Shown here: positions 1 through 11,452 of the stretch, one piece after another
Layout of the letters: each line of letters begins with the position of its first letter
Position numbering within the stretch: position 1 is the stretch's first letter
Assembly (NCBI GenBank): GCA_030068075.1
Contig: CM057825.1
Span: forward strand, 81,669,123-81,733,122
Source: Paguma larvata
Taxonomy: Eukaryota > Chordata > Mammalia > Carnivora > Viverridae
Direction of reading: 5' to 3'
DNA length: 64,000 bases
Made by a program: the position numbers and the translations under genes
The notes under the pieces: model-generated
Seen by the model: only the letters and a program-made list of their open reading frames with translations
The model's database searches: none
Told to the model about the DNA's origin: nothing

Positions 1-119
1 GATAAAATTTGAATGTGGTAAATAAGGCTTATGTCATAATTAACAACCTTTGAAGAAAGGATTTTTTTTTAAGCAGACACAAAAGTACGGCATTTATCTT
101 CACTATTTTCAGAATGGTT

Positions 120-560
120 GATTAAAGTAGACAGTGTCCTAACATCTGTATTGAAAACTATATTAATCAATTGATTAATCATGCAGCATTAATCAAAAGC
201 CTCCCTAAGTGTTTTAGTATCTGAGCGGCTCTTAGTATTTTCTATCAGATCCCTTTTAAGGTGTCCATTAAAAAGATTAAATTTGGGTGGTAAATACTGA
301 GGGGTTGTGGAACTTGAGGCTTCTCACTGGAAGGTCACAGACACCGCTCATTAGTGCTACTTTTAATGGGATAAGAAGCAAAAGTTTTGAATATGTGACT
401 AAATCAATTAATCAGTCCCGCAGTTGACTCATTGCAGTAAGCAGTTTAATATTTGCCGAATTGGCACCAGGGCCATCTGGGTGATTTGTCCTCAGTGGGT
501 TGGCTTAAACCAAAGAACACTTTTTACTTAAGAGTTTAAATTGAATGGCAAAAAAACCGA
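120..560. other. Candidate conserved non-coding element (possible enhancer)
   Basis: This is unique, non-repetitive sequence with a high density of transcription-factor-like motifs. ATTAATCAA occurs at 162-170, inverted at 171-179, and again at 188-196; a related AAATCAATTAATCAG lies near 401-415. A consensus AP-1 site TGACTCA is at 425-431. TTGGC half-sites typical of NF1 occur around 460 and 500. There is no open frame and no transposon signature. Clustered homeodomain-like TAAT/ATCAAT motifs are common in developmental enhancers. Conservation is inferred from composition only; no alignment was made. Confidence 0.35.
162..179. promoter_or_regulatory. Perfect 18-bp palindrome, homeodomain-like
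   Basis: ATTAATCAATTGATTAAT is its own reverse complement. Each half is ATTAATCAA, combining a TAAT homeodomain core with an ATCAA motif, and a third direct copy follows nine bases later. The arrangement would suit a homeodomain dimer, but protein binding is inference. Confidence 0.4.
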
Positions 561-899
561 TGCTGCAACTGCTATTCCATATGTTGGTTTGTAGAAACTA
601 GTTAAAAGTCAGACTTTATTATTAAGAATGTATTTAAATGATCTAGGGTGCCCTGTACAATGAGTGTAAAACTTCCTATTACTGGAGTGGATGGTTCAAA
701 ATCAAATGAATTATTTCAGTGTTTAGTGAGATTCAATTGAAGTCCATAGTACACTCTCAAGCTTACTAATCAGCTGTAAATTTCAACATTGGGGATTTAT
801 AATTGGTTACTTCTTAGATTTCCAAACTCTTTTATGCCTGAGATTAGTGAAGCAAATTTGTGCAATAAACATGGAGAATGTCAGCATCAAAAACAAACA

Positions 900-3104
900 G
901 AAAATTAGTATAGTTTAGATAAGGACTAATATAATAATCAACTATGGGCAATAAATAAAATTATCATGTTTTCAGAAGGCACAACTCTATTATCTTTTGT
1001 GTCTCTATGTTTCTAATTTTAAAAAGCAACACTTTTCAATATATCTGTTTATTTTGATCATTTTACCATATAAGAAATGGTAGGTTCTGCAAACTCTTAA
1101 TCTTACAATCCTTTTTGTTTACTTGATAGAGATTTTCTTTCTACTTATCATAACGACATTCAATGAAATTAAATCTTGTCAATTTTTTCTGGTTAATTTT
1201 GCCAGCTTTTCAAACAGAATCTAAACCTATAGACATTTAAAAGCATGGTATGGCCCATCTGTTCATCCCTGCTGTTGCTCGAGGAAAGATTCTGTAGTCG
1301 AGACAGTTCCCAGAGTTTGTGCAAAGGACTTTATGATTTGGGCAATCTCTAGCTATTGCTGTTTTTCAACAAAATGATTAGGTGGTAGTTTTAAAATTTG
1401 CAAATATGTCCTGAAGCTTCAGCAATAGAAACACATATATAGATAACTAAATTTAATATATGCTGAATATCTTCAGTTTCAAAAGAGGCTTGTTTTCTTC
1501 TCTGCCAGTTGCTCAGAGTGGAAACAGATATTTTATTATATGTGCTGCACTGATGCTGGTGCTCATCTGCAGAATGATGATGACTGGGAGATAGAGAGGC
1601 AGGCTTCATCTCTGCATTTCCATTTCGGGTAAAGTTACCTAAAGAAGAAAGGCGGCTACTTGTTAAAATAGTTACCTTTATAATGTATTATGTAATCACA
1701 TAAATTCTAAAGAAATAACTTTAGACTTTTATTTAGCATTTAATACTACAGAAAAATAATTTAGATAATTCATTTTACCTCCCAAAGTTGATTTCTTACT
1801 CTTCTTAGTTCTTTGTTATCAGTGGAATAGTGCAGAATAAATCTAATTATGATAAGGCATTGTAAAAAATTGGTTCCGTTAGCATGCACAGTCTACATTA
1901 TAATTCCAAATGTGCATTTTGGTATGAAGTATCTGAATAATATTCTTAGTTGATTACTACTTAAAGCTATTCAGGTACACACCAAATGCCCTAAATCTTT
2001 CAGTTCTTTGTTACCAAATAATTACATGAAAAAGAAACATGTCTAAAAATAATCAGAAATAGATTTGGTTATGTCTCCATGTATATATTGTTTCATATTT
2101 GAGTTATATTTTCATTTTGCTATTGACGTGAAGCTTGGTTGCCTTCAGCGGGAAGGAAATATAATCTGCATAATTCCCATTAGTTCTTCATTGGATAAAT
2201 GCACTTTGATATTCTATAGTAGGTTGGTTTGTGGCTAATCATTTTTGTGCTTAGCAGAAGGTGTTACTTCTATATTGAAAAAAATAGTACACATTTTAGA
2301 AATTATGGGTATAATTTAGCCATAAAACTCTAAGTTTCAGGATCCATCAATTCATTAAATAAGTTCATTGGAAACAGGAAAGACAATTAGTTGCTGATAA
2401 GATCATTGTTTCATTACCTGGGTTAACTTCTATACTATTCAGAAAGCATTGTAGAGAGAGATTCATTTTTGGTGTTGCTCTTATGGTGTGATAGGAGTAC
2501 CTGACATCAATATTCTGAAGGAGCCTTCTTTCCCCTATGTTGCCTCGTGGCAGCTTTTTAGGGAGGGCACTATTAATGAACACATGAAAGGATTATATGT
2601 TAGTAACATTTGGGTTTATGGATTTTAACTAAGATTTAAATTTTAAACATTCTTACATGAATATCCGTTTAAAAGTAGATTTCTCTAGTTTTCAACGTGA
2701 TAACCCCTTAGTAGAATTCAAAATTGTGTAATTCTGTGAATGCAGGCATAAGCTGTTAGTGATTGTGAGTGAAAACCCTTTTGTTCTTTATACCACTCCT
2801 CAGACCTTTAAGAGGAGGACCTAGGAAAACGCAGAACCACTTCCGTGACCTCATTTTTAAGAGAAGTGATACGACAGATGTATCTGCCTCACTACTTTGT
2901 GAGGATCACACGAGATACAGGAACTTATGCACTTTGAAAACTGTCAGTTCTCAAAGAAATGTAAATTTGTGTTATTATTTTTAATAATTATTACATGTAA
3001 TGTTATCATGCTATTGATGGGGGGCCTTTATGGCTTGTTTAGAGCACTACTCTCAGCTGAAGTCTCCGGAGTCCCGTTGCTGTTCTTCACGGCTTCCCTC
3101 TTCA
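900..3104. other. Unique AT-rich sequence without an identified feature
   Basis: I see no felid SINE, LINE or simple repeat here and no open frame longer than about 90 codons. The small open frames at 2769-2984 and 2927-3196 have no recognisable product, and the second runs into a MIR. Confidence 0.5.
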
Positions 3105-3250
3105 ACTTATTGGTTGTGTGGATTTGCTCAAGTGACCCAATTTCTCTGTACCTCATTCTACTCACCTGTAAAGAGATAATAAAACCTAAAATATAAGGTT
3201 ATTGGGAGGACTAAATGAATTAATGCAAAGAGAGCTCTGAGAACATGAGA
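3105..3250 (+). repeat. MIR SINE fragment
   Basis: The stretch follows the central and 3' part of the MIR consensus: a degenerate 'cctcagtttcctcatctgtaaaatgg' core (here near 3150-3180), then a 'gggaggactaaatgaattaatgcaa' section near 3203-3230. It is strongly diverged, as expected for a mammal-wide repeat. Confidence 0.65.
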
Positions 3251-3733
3251 CCAAAAAAAGCTGAATCACTGCTTTTGTTGTTGCTGTTGTTACCAGTATC
3301 TTGTGATCTGGCCATAATGGAGTTCCCATATTCCTTTGCATTCAGATTTCTTGTGATACAGGCTTGAGTCACGACAGAAGGAAAACGGTAAAAACCAACT
3401 CTGCAAATGTGTTTTTAAAACATACTTCTTATATTTCTCCATAGCAATTAGCTCCTATTTCTGTAGTAGAGGCCTCAAAAGACAAAAGGAAATAGGAAGG
3501 GAAATTTATCCTGACTGGTCCAGATAATATACAATTTTCCCTCAGTCAATAGATTTATTTTCTGGGCAAAAACTTACTGTATAATAAGAACAATTCTAAA
3601 CGTGTGGCTCCTATCTATAAATGAAAGTGAAGTGAATCTGTTCTATGAAAGGTTCATTCTGACTATAGTCAAAATCATACGTATATAGACAAGGTGGTGG
3701 AACAAGAAAAATGGCATTTGGTTAAGTGGTAAT

Positions 3734-3940
3734 TCTTTTTTTTTTAAGTTTATTTATTTATTTAGAGAGAGATTGAGAGTGGGAGAGGAGCAGAGAGACA
3801 GGGAAAGAGAGCGAGAATCCCACGTTCCATGCTGCCAGAGCAGAACCTGAGGCAGGGTTCAAACTCACAAACCATGAGATCAGGACCTGAGCCAAAATCA
3901 AGAATTGGACGCTTAACTGACTGAGTCAGCCAGCCGCCCC
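3734..3940 (-). mobile_element. CAN-SINE (SINEC, felid type)
   Basis: On the minus strand it reads from the tRNA-like head (ending at 3940 on the + strand) to a T-rich stretch at 3737-3745 that is the A-tail. The GA-rich block at 3764-3815 is the complement of the CT-rich body. It is moderately diverged. The open frame at 3762-4142 on the minus strand is accidental coding across it. Confidence 0.88.
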
Positions 3941-4374
3941 TATAGGATGATTCTGATTGAATGTGTTGATTTTGGTAGCTATTGACCTCTAGTGTATCCA
4001 TACATAGACCAGGATTGCCTGATTTTCTGCTGAGGTAGAGAATCCACCTATCTCGTTTACTATAGACACCCATGGAATTTATCATCCCACTACTTAATTC
4101 TGCTAACATTCTCTGATCAAATACATGGCCCTTTCTTTTCACTGTGTTTTTTTCTTCTCTCTATCCAGATGTCATAGTGATCTGAAATTTCTTAGGCTGA
4201 AAATCAGGAATAATGGAACAATTTCTTATGTTAAGATGTGTTTTCTCCTAAACCAGTTTTCTTTTCCTAAGAATTTCCTAAGAATTTCCTGGGCCTGGAG
4301 AGGGCTGATAATTTTCTGGGAATCATTTAAATTTGTAAAAAATAAACAATAAGAAGTTTAAAAATCGCATTTCA

Positions 4375-4478
4375 GGGGCACGTGGCTGGCTCTGTCAGCA
4401 GAATATGACTTTTGATCTTGGGTAGTGAGTTCAAGCCCCATGTTGGTCATAGAGCTTACTTGAAAAATAACTAAAGAC
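4375..4478 (+). mobile_element. Short tRNA-derived SINE without CT-rich body
   Basis: The tRNA-like head (GGGGCACGTGGCTGGCTC) and a B-box-like GAGTTCAAGCCCC are followed directly by 'catgttgg...agagcttacttgaaaaataa', with no CT-rich body. The total is about 100 bp. It resembles the next element and may be an older or separate CAN-SINE subfamily. Confidence 0.7.
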
Positions 4479-4617
4479 ATACATAAATTTCCTTTGATTC
4501 ACTGTAGCATTGTTTGTTAAAAAATCATATTTTAGCTTTCTACTGGAAGATAAGCCTAACTTATATTTCCAATTCTATACAAAAGAACATATTTTCTTAA
4601 ACTCTAATTTAATTTTG

Positions 4618-4722
4618 TGGGAGTGCCTGACTGGCTCAGTCATTAGAGCATGCAACTCTTGGGGTTGTAAGCTTGAGCCCCATGTTGGATATAGAGATTA
4701 TTTAAAAATAAAATCTTAAAAA
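4618..4722 (+). mobile_element. Short tRNA-derived SINE without CT-rich body
   Basis: This has the same layout as the copy 240 bp upstream: tRNA-like head with GGCTCAGTCATTAGAGC, B-box-like GCTTGAGCCCC, then 'catgttggatatagagattatttaaaaataaaatctt'. Its tail matches a defined short tRNA-SINE 3' end, so it is not just a truncated SINEC_Fc. Confidence 0.75.
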
Positions 4723-5460
4723 GGTATGTATTTTATTCTTGATAGTTCCCAAAATCAGTTAATGAGAAAGGGGACACTAAGAACAATGAACAATGGTAAT
4801 TGATCAAGAGGAATTAAGCTACAGGTAAATAAGACAAGAAAGTAACTAAATAACTATAGGCTAATTCTGTATTTTCAGCATTTAAGAAGAGAAAACTCAT
4901 CTTTTCAGTGACTTATCAGCTTCTTTCCTTGAATCAAGGGTGAAGATGAAAGAAGAAATTCTAAAATATTAATCATATAATTAGATTGCACTATTTAATT
5001 ATTAGGCTTTTTATCTATTAAAATTGAGAAACAAAAATGTTTAGAAAACTATAGTCATAATAGCATAGGTTTACTTATTCTAATTTCTAAAACATTTAAA
5101 AATATTTCTAAAATGCTCTTCATTGAGTTTGTAAACTCAGCAAATTTCAGATACTTGTAAATATTTTTAAAAATCTTCTCTGTGAAATCTCTCCTCTCAG
5201 TTTGGAAAAGACGACTTATTTTAATTTTACTTTTTTTAGCATAAAAATACCACAAGTTGTAGAAAGAGATTTTCTCCTTTTTAGAATACAAAAATGTTTG
5301 TTGAAACCAAAATAAGATAATTTTTAAGAGCTTTAGGAATAAATTTCATGTTCTCAATAACCACAAGTATAATTCAATTATAAATTATTTTTATTCAGTG
5401 AACATTTTTTTATTACCAACATATTAGATAAATGTTACTAGCTGTCATTGTTCAGTTGTG

Positions 5461-5555
5461 TGTTTCACATAAATGTATCTTCTTTAATTTTCGTAACAGC
5501 CCTATTGATAGGAAGCAATATCTGCATTTTACAGAGACTTATAGTTAGCAGTTAG
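5461..5555 (-). repeat. MIR SINE fragment
   Basis: The order 'cttctttaattttcgtaacagccctattgatagg...tctgcattttacagag' is a diverged reverse complement of the MIR core and 3' half. No TSD is visible. Confidence 0.5.
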
Positions 5556-5767
5556 TTTTATTAACCATGTACATCCTTGCTCTTGTCTCACTTAGGCCTT
5601 ATGCTATACTGCAAAATAAACAGTTTCCTTAGAATACTCATTAGTTTTATTGCAACTTTTTACTGAGTGGAATTCTATTTGTGACTGTTTCTTCTTTTTC
5701 TACAAATTGTCACTTTGCCTTTAAATGTACTCAGTACAGTCCAATCTACTTATTAAAAGTCATATAC

Positions 5768-5986
5768 GGGGGCACCTGGGTGGCTCAGTTGGTTGGGCGG
5801 CCGACTTCGGCTCATGTCATGATCTCACTGTCTGTGAGTTTGAGCCCTACATCGGGCTCTGTGCTGGCGGCTCAGAGCCTGGAGCCTGCTTCAGATTCTG
5901 TATCTCCCTCTCTCTCTGCCCTTTCCCCTGCTCATACTCTATCTCTATGTCTCTCAAAACTAAATAAACATTAAAAAAATTTAAAA
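5768..5986 (+). mobile_element. CAN-SINE, young GGCGGCCGAC head variant
   Basis: Full-length copy with GGGGGCACCTGGGTGGCTCAG at the head, the GGTTGGGCGGCCGAC variant, B-box-like GAGTTTGAGCCC, CT-rich body and A-tail. AAAAGTCATA at 5755-5764 is repeated at 5987-5996 as a target-site duplication. Low divergence and an intact TSD suggest a recent, felid-specific insertion. Accidental open frames at 5681-5974 and 5725-5967 run through it. Confidence 0.93.
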
Positions 5987-5996
5987 AAAAGTCATA

Positions 5997-7965
5997 CATG
6001 TTACTTTTAAAGATAAAATTCATGTATATGCTTAAGCCCAAGAGAAAATCTAAGGAAATATATGTGTTAGTAAGTCATTTTATTATGTCAGATGTTTTGG
6101 TTTTTAGGATTTTTAAAAATCCGTATCCTCTGTCTGCTCCATTTTTAGGTTAAATTACAAATTAAATTTTGTTTCTGTGTACTTTGATAGATACATTGAA
6201 GTGTGTTTCTTCTTGGATTTTTAAATTTATTTGTTTCAATAACAATGAACACAAACTACAAATTAAATGAGATTATTGTAGTAAATTAGGTGTACAAAGC
6301 TTTCAGTGGTTAACCTTAAATTCTCTTATCAACATTCTTTTACTCTACCTTGATGAACTTGTTTTTAATCAGAGCATGTCAATGACATTTGCAAAGAAGT
6401 ACCATTATTTTAACTGCAGCCATGAGCCTACCTATGGGAGTGGCATCCTGTCCAGTTCTGATCTCCAGCTCAATCTATTAAACCCTTGAAAGTTTGCTTG
6501 TTAATTATTGCCAACTAAAATTTTCATTTGCTCCAAAATTGCATGGTGAATATACTTATTACAATTAAGTTTATATTAGAAATTGGCACTAGAGGGAGCT
6601 AAGTAATTGTATCATGTATGTGTTTAGGGGGAAATTGAACATTCATTTAAAAACTTGTATTTTTTTTCAGAACCTGCTGATTTTACAAATATGGCAGCTA
6701 TGCCTCAGCAAATTATAAGCAATAATGAATTAGTTAATTTTCTTCAGTGAAAACTGCTATGGTAAGATTATTAAATTACTGTATTTCTACTTAGTGAAAG
6801 TAGCTACCAGTCAGTAAATTAGGATTTCTAGGACTCTTTGGGGAAAGGATTATTACTATTATCCATGTTTATCATTATTTTGGCCCTAACAGAATTAAAA
6901 TGCTCATAGTACCATGTTAAAATACAATATTTTGTTCCCAAATTTATGGTTTGATAAAAAAATGGCTTTATTGAATAGAATCGCAGTGCAGATTAGAAAA
7001 CAATTTTACTCTTATGGTATAGTCTAGGAATTTAGTTGGTTCGATTACTTTGAAGGGCTGATGCCGTTTAAGAACAGTATTCTGCCCCAGCAACAGAGCC
7101 TACGATGAGTTGTGTCATCTCCTGCTTTTGCACTTACTTCAAAAATTAATAAAATTCTGTCTGGGTGTGCAAAGGTGAAGGCTACAGGGTGTTTTTATGT
7201 ACATGAACTAAAGAGCTAAAAACCAAATATTTAATTCCATATATTTTCATGTTGTCTCCCTGAAAACACATTTGAAAACAGCTTGTATTAAGTCAATATT
7301 GTGAGGAGAAAGTGGGACATCTTACCCTTCCCGTCACATTACTTAGGTAGTCATGGCTAAAAAGGCACATTTTACATGTCCTTATGTGAAGTTTGTCCTC
7401 TTACAGACAATGCATATGGGAATTTGTTCGTTTTTCACAGGTCTTATGAAGGAAAAATATGGTATAGATATTAAAATAAAATGAGGTTTCATTCGCATAC
7501 CATCTACTTTGAAAATACAATGATGTTGAAAATAGTGATACAAAACTCCTGATTGCTTTTATGGTGAAATCCTTTTAGCTAATCTGTCATTATAGATTTG
7601 AACTGGTATACCAGTGTGCAAAGGGAAGTTTCTAGCTTTTTTTTTCTAGTGGAACAAATGAGGAACCCTCTGCCTTTAACTACCTCTGCATAGGTTTAGC
7701 TTTAATATAAATGTGAATTTCAGAGAAAATAAATGTAAAGAGTAGAAAAAATTACAGTTGGGCTATACATTATGTGATAAACCACAGAATTGATATCCTT
7801 CTGTTTGCGTCACTTACTTCTTTTGTGAAAAGGAAGCATTGCTTACATTTTATATTTTATTTCATGATATGAATAATCAGCATATTATCTATCTCAAAGG
7901 GATATCATAGTCAAGGTTAGTTTTATAAGAGAGGTTAGCAAGTGGAATTTTAAAGACAGGATTTT
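5997..7965. other. Unique AT-rich sequence without an identified feature
   Basis: I see no recent transposon or recognisable gene. No open frame of note occurs. Short T-rich and A-rich tracts are the only low-complexity features. Confidence 0.45.
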
Positions 7966-8166
7966 GGGGGCAACTGGGTGGCTCAGTCAGTTGAGCATCT
8001 GATTCCTGATTTCAGCTCTGTTCATAATCTCAGGGTTGTGAGGTTGTCTCCTGAGTCAGGCTCCATGCTGAGCGTGGAGCCTGCTTGGGATTGCCTTTCT
8101 CCCTCTCTCTCTTTGCCCTTCCCCTGCTTGCACTCTCTCACTTTCTCTCTCTTTCTCCAAAAAGTA
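7966..8166 (+). mobile_element. CAN-SINE (older SINEC)
   Basis: The head reads GGGGGCAACTGGGTGGCTCAG, followed by a diverged B box, the 'ggagcctgcttgggattgc' block and a CT-rich body at 8097-8158. The A-tail has been replaced by a TATAGA-type microsatellite. The open frame at 7978-8256 is SINE-derived. Confidence 0.88.
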
Positions 8167-8214
8167 TATAGATATAGATATACTTATATATACATGTATA
8201 TAGATAGATATACA
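8163..8214. repeat. TA/GATA-like microsatellite at a SINE tail
   Basis: A run of imperfect TATAGA, TATA and TAGA units directly follows the SINE body, consistent with a simple repeat seeded by the SINE A-tail. Confidence 0.7.
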
Positions 8215-8299
8215 GTATTTGGAAGAAGAAAGAAGACTTGTATACAGAATACCTAGGACATCTTTTAGATCTCTAAATTAGTGTTTAAAAAAACCGTAA

Positions 8300-8412
8300 T
8301 GTACATGCTGACCACCTGAGCCTTTCTTAAAATGAAGATTCCATTTCAAAAGAGCTGGGTTCTTCATTTTTAACAAGTTCCCTGTTACAGTCTGCAGGCC
8401 ACACTCTGAATA
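8300..8412 (+). mobile_element. MER5A-like hAT fragment
   Basis: The order '...cacctgagcctttcttaaaatgaagattcc' then 'gggttcttcatttttaacaagttccc' then 'ctgcaggccacactctgaatagca' follows the MER5A consensus with its middle shortened. This is an old non-autonomous hAT-Charlie element. The 139-codon frame on the minus strand (8278-8697) overlaps it and is probably not a gene. Confidence 0.5.
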
Positions 8413-8786
8413 GCAATAGTCTTCACTTTCTTTAATCCTGATATGTGTTGCTCCGGCTTGCAATGAGAATTTAGGGCGAAAGGAAAGTTGGAGTCCAGAA
8501 CATAATGGTGGCCCTGATGCAGTAAACCTGAGATGCCAATTATTATTGCTCTTCGCCTTTTGCGAACATGTTAGATGCCCAACACTGATAACACAGAAGA
8601 ACAGCGAGCGAGTGCAGGCACTGGGCCATCTGCAGACCATTTGCACTGTGTCGCCGTAAACTTCCTTTGATTCCACAATATGTAGGAGATACCACAATGT
8701 TATATTTTAAGAACTTCAATAGCTTTAAAATCCTTCTTATGAGTAGATAAATCCATTTCATAGGGAAGTGTGGGGGATCTAGGGAA

Positions 8787-8955
8787 ACAGCATGGTGCAG
8801 CAGACAGAACTGTTGGCTTTAGAAACAGATTCATCTGGATTCATACTCCAGCTCTGCCACTCATTAGTTAACGTAGTTTTAAGAATTTTATTTAGCATTA
8901 TTTCTTATGGGAAAAAATGGAGCTATCATACCTACTTCCTAGGTTTATTATTTGC
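8787..8955 (+). repeat. MIR SINE
   Basis: It shows the MIR 5' part: a diverged 'agcatggtgcagcagacagaactgttggctttagaaacagattcatctggattc' section, then 'ctccagctctgccactcattag', then remnants of the core ('gggaaaaaatggagctatcatacctacttcc'). Confidence 0.75.
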
Positions 8956-9074
8956 TTAAATTTTATAATTTCTGATTTCTTGTCTTTGATCATTGAGCAT
9001 CTAGAGTGTTTTATTTAGCATCAGGAAATGCTCTGGTAAGTAAAGGCCATCATTAATACAACTATTATCAGCAA

Positions 9075-9395
9075 AATAGGATATTGGGCCACCAGTAGGG
9101 GCATGTAGATGGAATGCATAGTTTGTGAGATGGAATGATGAGGGAGGAAGTTAGAAAGGAAGATTGGGTCATATAATGCATGGCCTCAGAACTGTGCTAG
9201 GGCTTTGGAATTTATTCTGTAAGGAGTGATAAACCATTAGGAGATTCTGAACTGAGGAGTGATGGGAACAAAATAGTATTTCTTTCTTTTATTGGAGAAG
9301 ACTTTAGATGGGGATCAAGATAAGGTATTTCTTCTGTAATCCAGGTTAAGAGATCGTAGGGATGGGAATCAAAATAGTGGAACTAGAGATAGATA
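9075..9395 (-). repeat. L2 LINE fragment (ORF2 C-terminal region)
   Basis: Phrases such as 'ctgaggagtgatgggaac', 'tctgtaatccaggttaagagatcgtagg' and 'agtggaactagagatag' are a diverged reverse complement of the L2 ORF2 end. The sense strand is minus. No intact reading frame remains. Confidence 0.5.
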
Positions 9396-9961
9396 TATAT
9401 TTATTTAATCATTATTTGGGAGTCAAATACATAAGGATTAGTAGCATTGAGTTAGGATGTTTAAAGCCATTAAAAACCCTAACTCGATGGGCTTCACGAA
9501 ATTTACTAGGTGACAAAATGAGAAGTGCAACAGAGAATGACGTTAGCTTTGCCAGACAATCTCCAGAGACAGAATAAGGACTGTCTCTTCCTTGTGTCTC
9601 TTTTCTAAAGTAAAAGAACTTTTCCTAGACACTCCCAGCCAATTTTCCTAGGTCTTGCTTAGCATATCCCAAACATAGTCATAAACCATTCTGGCAAGGG
9701 GAAGAGACCACAAGGAATGACTGAGACTGTAAGGACTCTTTTCCTGATATGGGGAGTAGAGGTGACTTTTCCTGTGGTACAAGACTATTTGCAAAAGAGT
9801 GGATTGCTCTGTTAGGAAGGCCTGAGGCTATGTTTGAAAGTATAGTGGGGGAATGTGTGTGTATGTGCATGTGTGTATGTGTGCATGTCTGCTTTTGAAA
9901 GAGGAAAGTTACACTTACACACTAATAATTGTCTGATTACTTGTAAATATTTAATGTCTCT

Positions 9962-10075
9962 GTCCAGAGTATACTATAAATATCATGAGATCGGAGACCC
10001 TATTATATTATATTATTTTTTAAATTCATTATCGTACCCCTATCACCTTGAACAATGTCAGACACACCGGTGATT
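9962..10075 (+). repeat. L2 LINE 3' end
   Basis: The pattern 'ctataaatatcatgagatcggagacc ... cccctatcaccttgaacaatgtcagacaca' is a decayed form of the L2 3' end consensus 'actgtaagctccatgagggcagggacc ... gtatccccagcacctagcacagtgcctggcaca'. Confidence 0.55.
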
Positions 10076-10119
10076 TTTAAGAAGATATTTTCTGATAAAC
10101 TACTTTTGAAAGTCATATG

Positions 10120-10182
10120 GCATTCCTATACATACCTAATAGATTCACCTAATAAATTCCTATATGTACCTAATAAATTTAC
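10120..10182. repeat. Short diverged tandem repeat
   Basis: 'attcctatacatacctaata' is followed about 34 bp later by 'attcctatatgtacctaata', a two-unit local duplication with several differences. Confidence 0.5.
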
Positions 10183-10274
10183 CCTCCTAGTGACCTTTCT
10201 CTAACCCACTAAATTCTAGTTACACCAAGCTTTATATACTCCTTTAGTCAACCCCACGTTTTTTCCAGAACTGA

Positions 10275-10440
10275 GCAAATGTTCTCCTCAAACCTAGTTT
10301 CTCCTTTAGTTTTCCATTCATTTGTCACCTCCTCAGAGAGTCCTTTTCTGGTCATCTTGTCTGAATTATTTTCCCACTATGAATGTTTTGCTATTTTATT
10401 TCAGCATCTTGGATATTGTTCTCAAATACTAATTTTAATA
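10275..10440 (+). repeat. L2 LINE fragment
   Basis: 'tttgtcacctcctcagagagtccttttctggtcatcttgtctgaa' matches the L2 end-of-ORF2/3' UTR phrase 'aaatgtcacctcctcagagaggccttccctgaccac'. It is diverged and incomplete. Confidence 0.5.
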
Positions 10441-10564
10441 CATTTTAATAGATAAAAAACTTTAAAAAATAAAAATGTGTGTCTTTAGCACAGGAGAGAG
10501 AAAATGGTAATAGATGTAGCAATCTGGATAATATAATCTATCCTGTTATATAAGAATCTGCTTT

Positions 10565-10697
10565 TAAAAATATTTTCACTTTTATATATATTTTATTTTT
10601 ATATATTTATTAATTTATTTTATATACTTATTTAATATATATTTAATATATATTTAATGTATATTTATATATATTTTATATGCTTTTACATATATTT
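10565..10697. repeat. AT-rich low-complexity tract
   Basis: Over 130 bp consist of imperfect TATATTTA/ATATATTTAATA units with almost no G or C. Confidence 0.8.
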
Positions 10698-11251
10698 CAG
10701 ATTATTTGAGTAAAATGAGATGATGTACCTTTCTACCCAGAGTAAATTCTCAGTCTTATACTATATTTAGTATTTATTTGTTTATTTGACTACTTGAGTT
10801 TCCCAAAATTCAAATTCTATAAGCTTTCTGAGGAGTTACCATGACATAGTTTTTAGGTTATGTTGAAAAGGAGTAGAGAATCTTAGACCTTGAATTTGGT
10901 GGTATTGTAATGAGAGTGTACAGGTGTTAAGAGTGATTTTCAAGAGGCTAAAAGGCATGGCTTGTGCAAATGTAGAGATAACAGGTAGCAAAGGCTTTGT
11001 TCAACCCATTATTTCAGGTGGTAACCAGCAAAATGTTGAAATTGCTTCAAAAACTATTTGAGATAAAGTAATGTTATAAATTTGCAGATTATGTGTAAAA
11101 CCGGCTAATCTCTTCAAGGGAATTACACTTGTGTTTTTCTGTTCCACCAGGTAGTGATTATTTGCAACTCTTCTGAATAACAATCTATGGAATTATAAAA
11201 CAGGCAGTCAATAGAAAATCAAACTCAAATTTGCACCAAAAGAGCACAGTG

Positions 11252-11252
<1 letters not shown>

Positions 11253-11327
<75 letters not shown>
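11253..11327. repeat. Compound microsatellite (TG)22(GA)16
   Basis: An uninterrupted TG dinucleotide run occupies 11253-11296 and passes directly into an uninterrupted GA run from 11296 to 11327. Runs this long and pure are expected to be length-variable between individuals. Confidence 0.97.
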
Positions 11328-11330
<3 letters not shown>

Positions 11331-11417
11331 TCAATAGTGGTTGTTTGCTGCTAACACTACCACCAAACTGCTATAGTATGTTTTAGATCTTTGAAAGTTA
11401 ATGTATTTCCAGAACTT

Positions 11418-11452
11418 AAAAAAACAAAACAAAACAAAAAAAAAAAAAAACA
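11418..11452. repeat. A-rich (CAAAA)n tract
   Basis: A-rich sequence with CAAAA units and a 15-base A run. It may be an isolated retroposon tail; no body is recognisable upstream. Confidence 0.75.

Noticed and set aside
4375..4478. Possible tRNA gene from the tRNA-like head and B box
   Set aside because: The cloverleaf cannot be completed and the sequence continues into a SINE 3' part; the same applies to all CAN-SINE heads here.
8278..8697. 139-codon minus-strand open frame
   Set aside because: It overlaps an old MER5A-like fragment, and the translated sequence has no recognisable family features.
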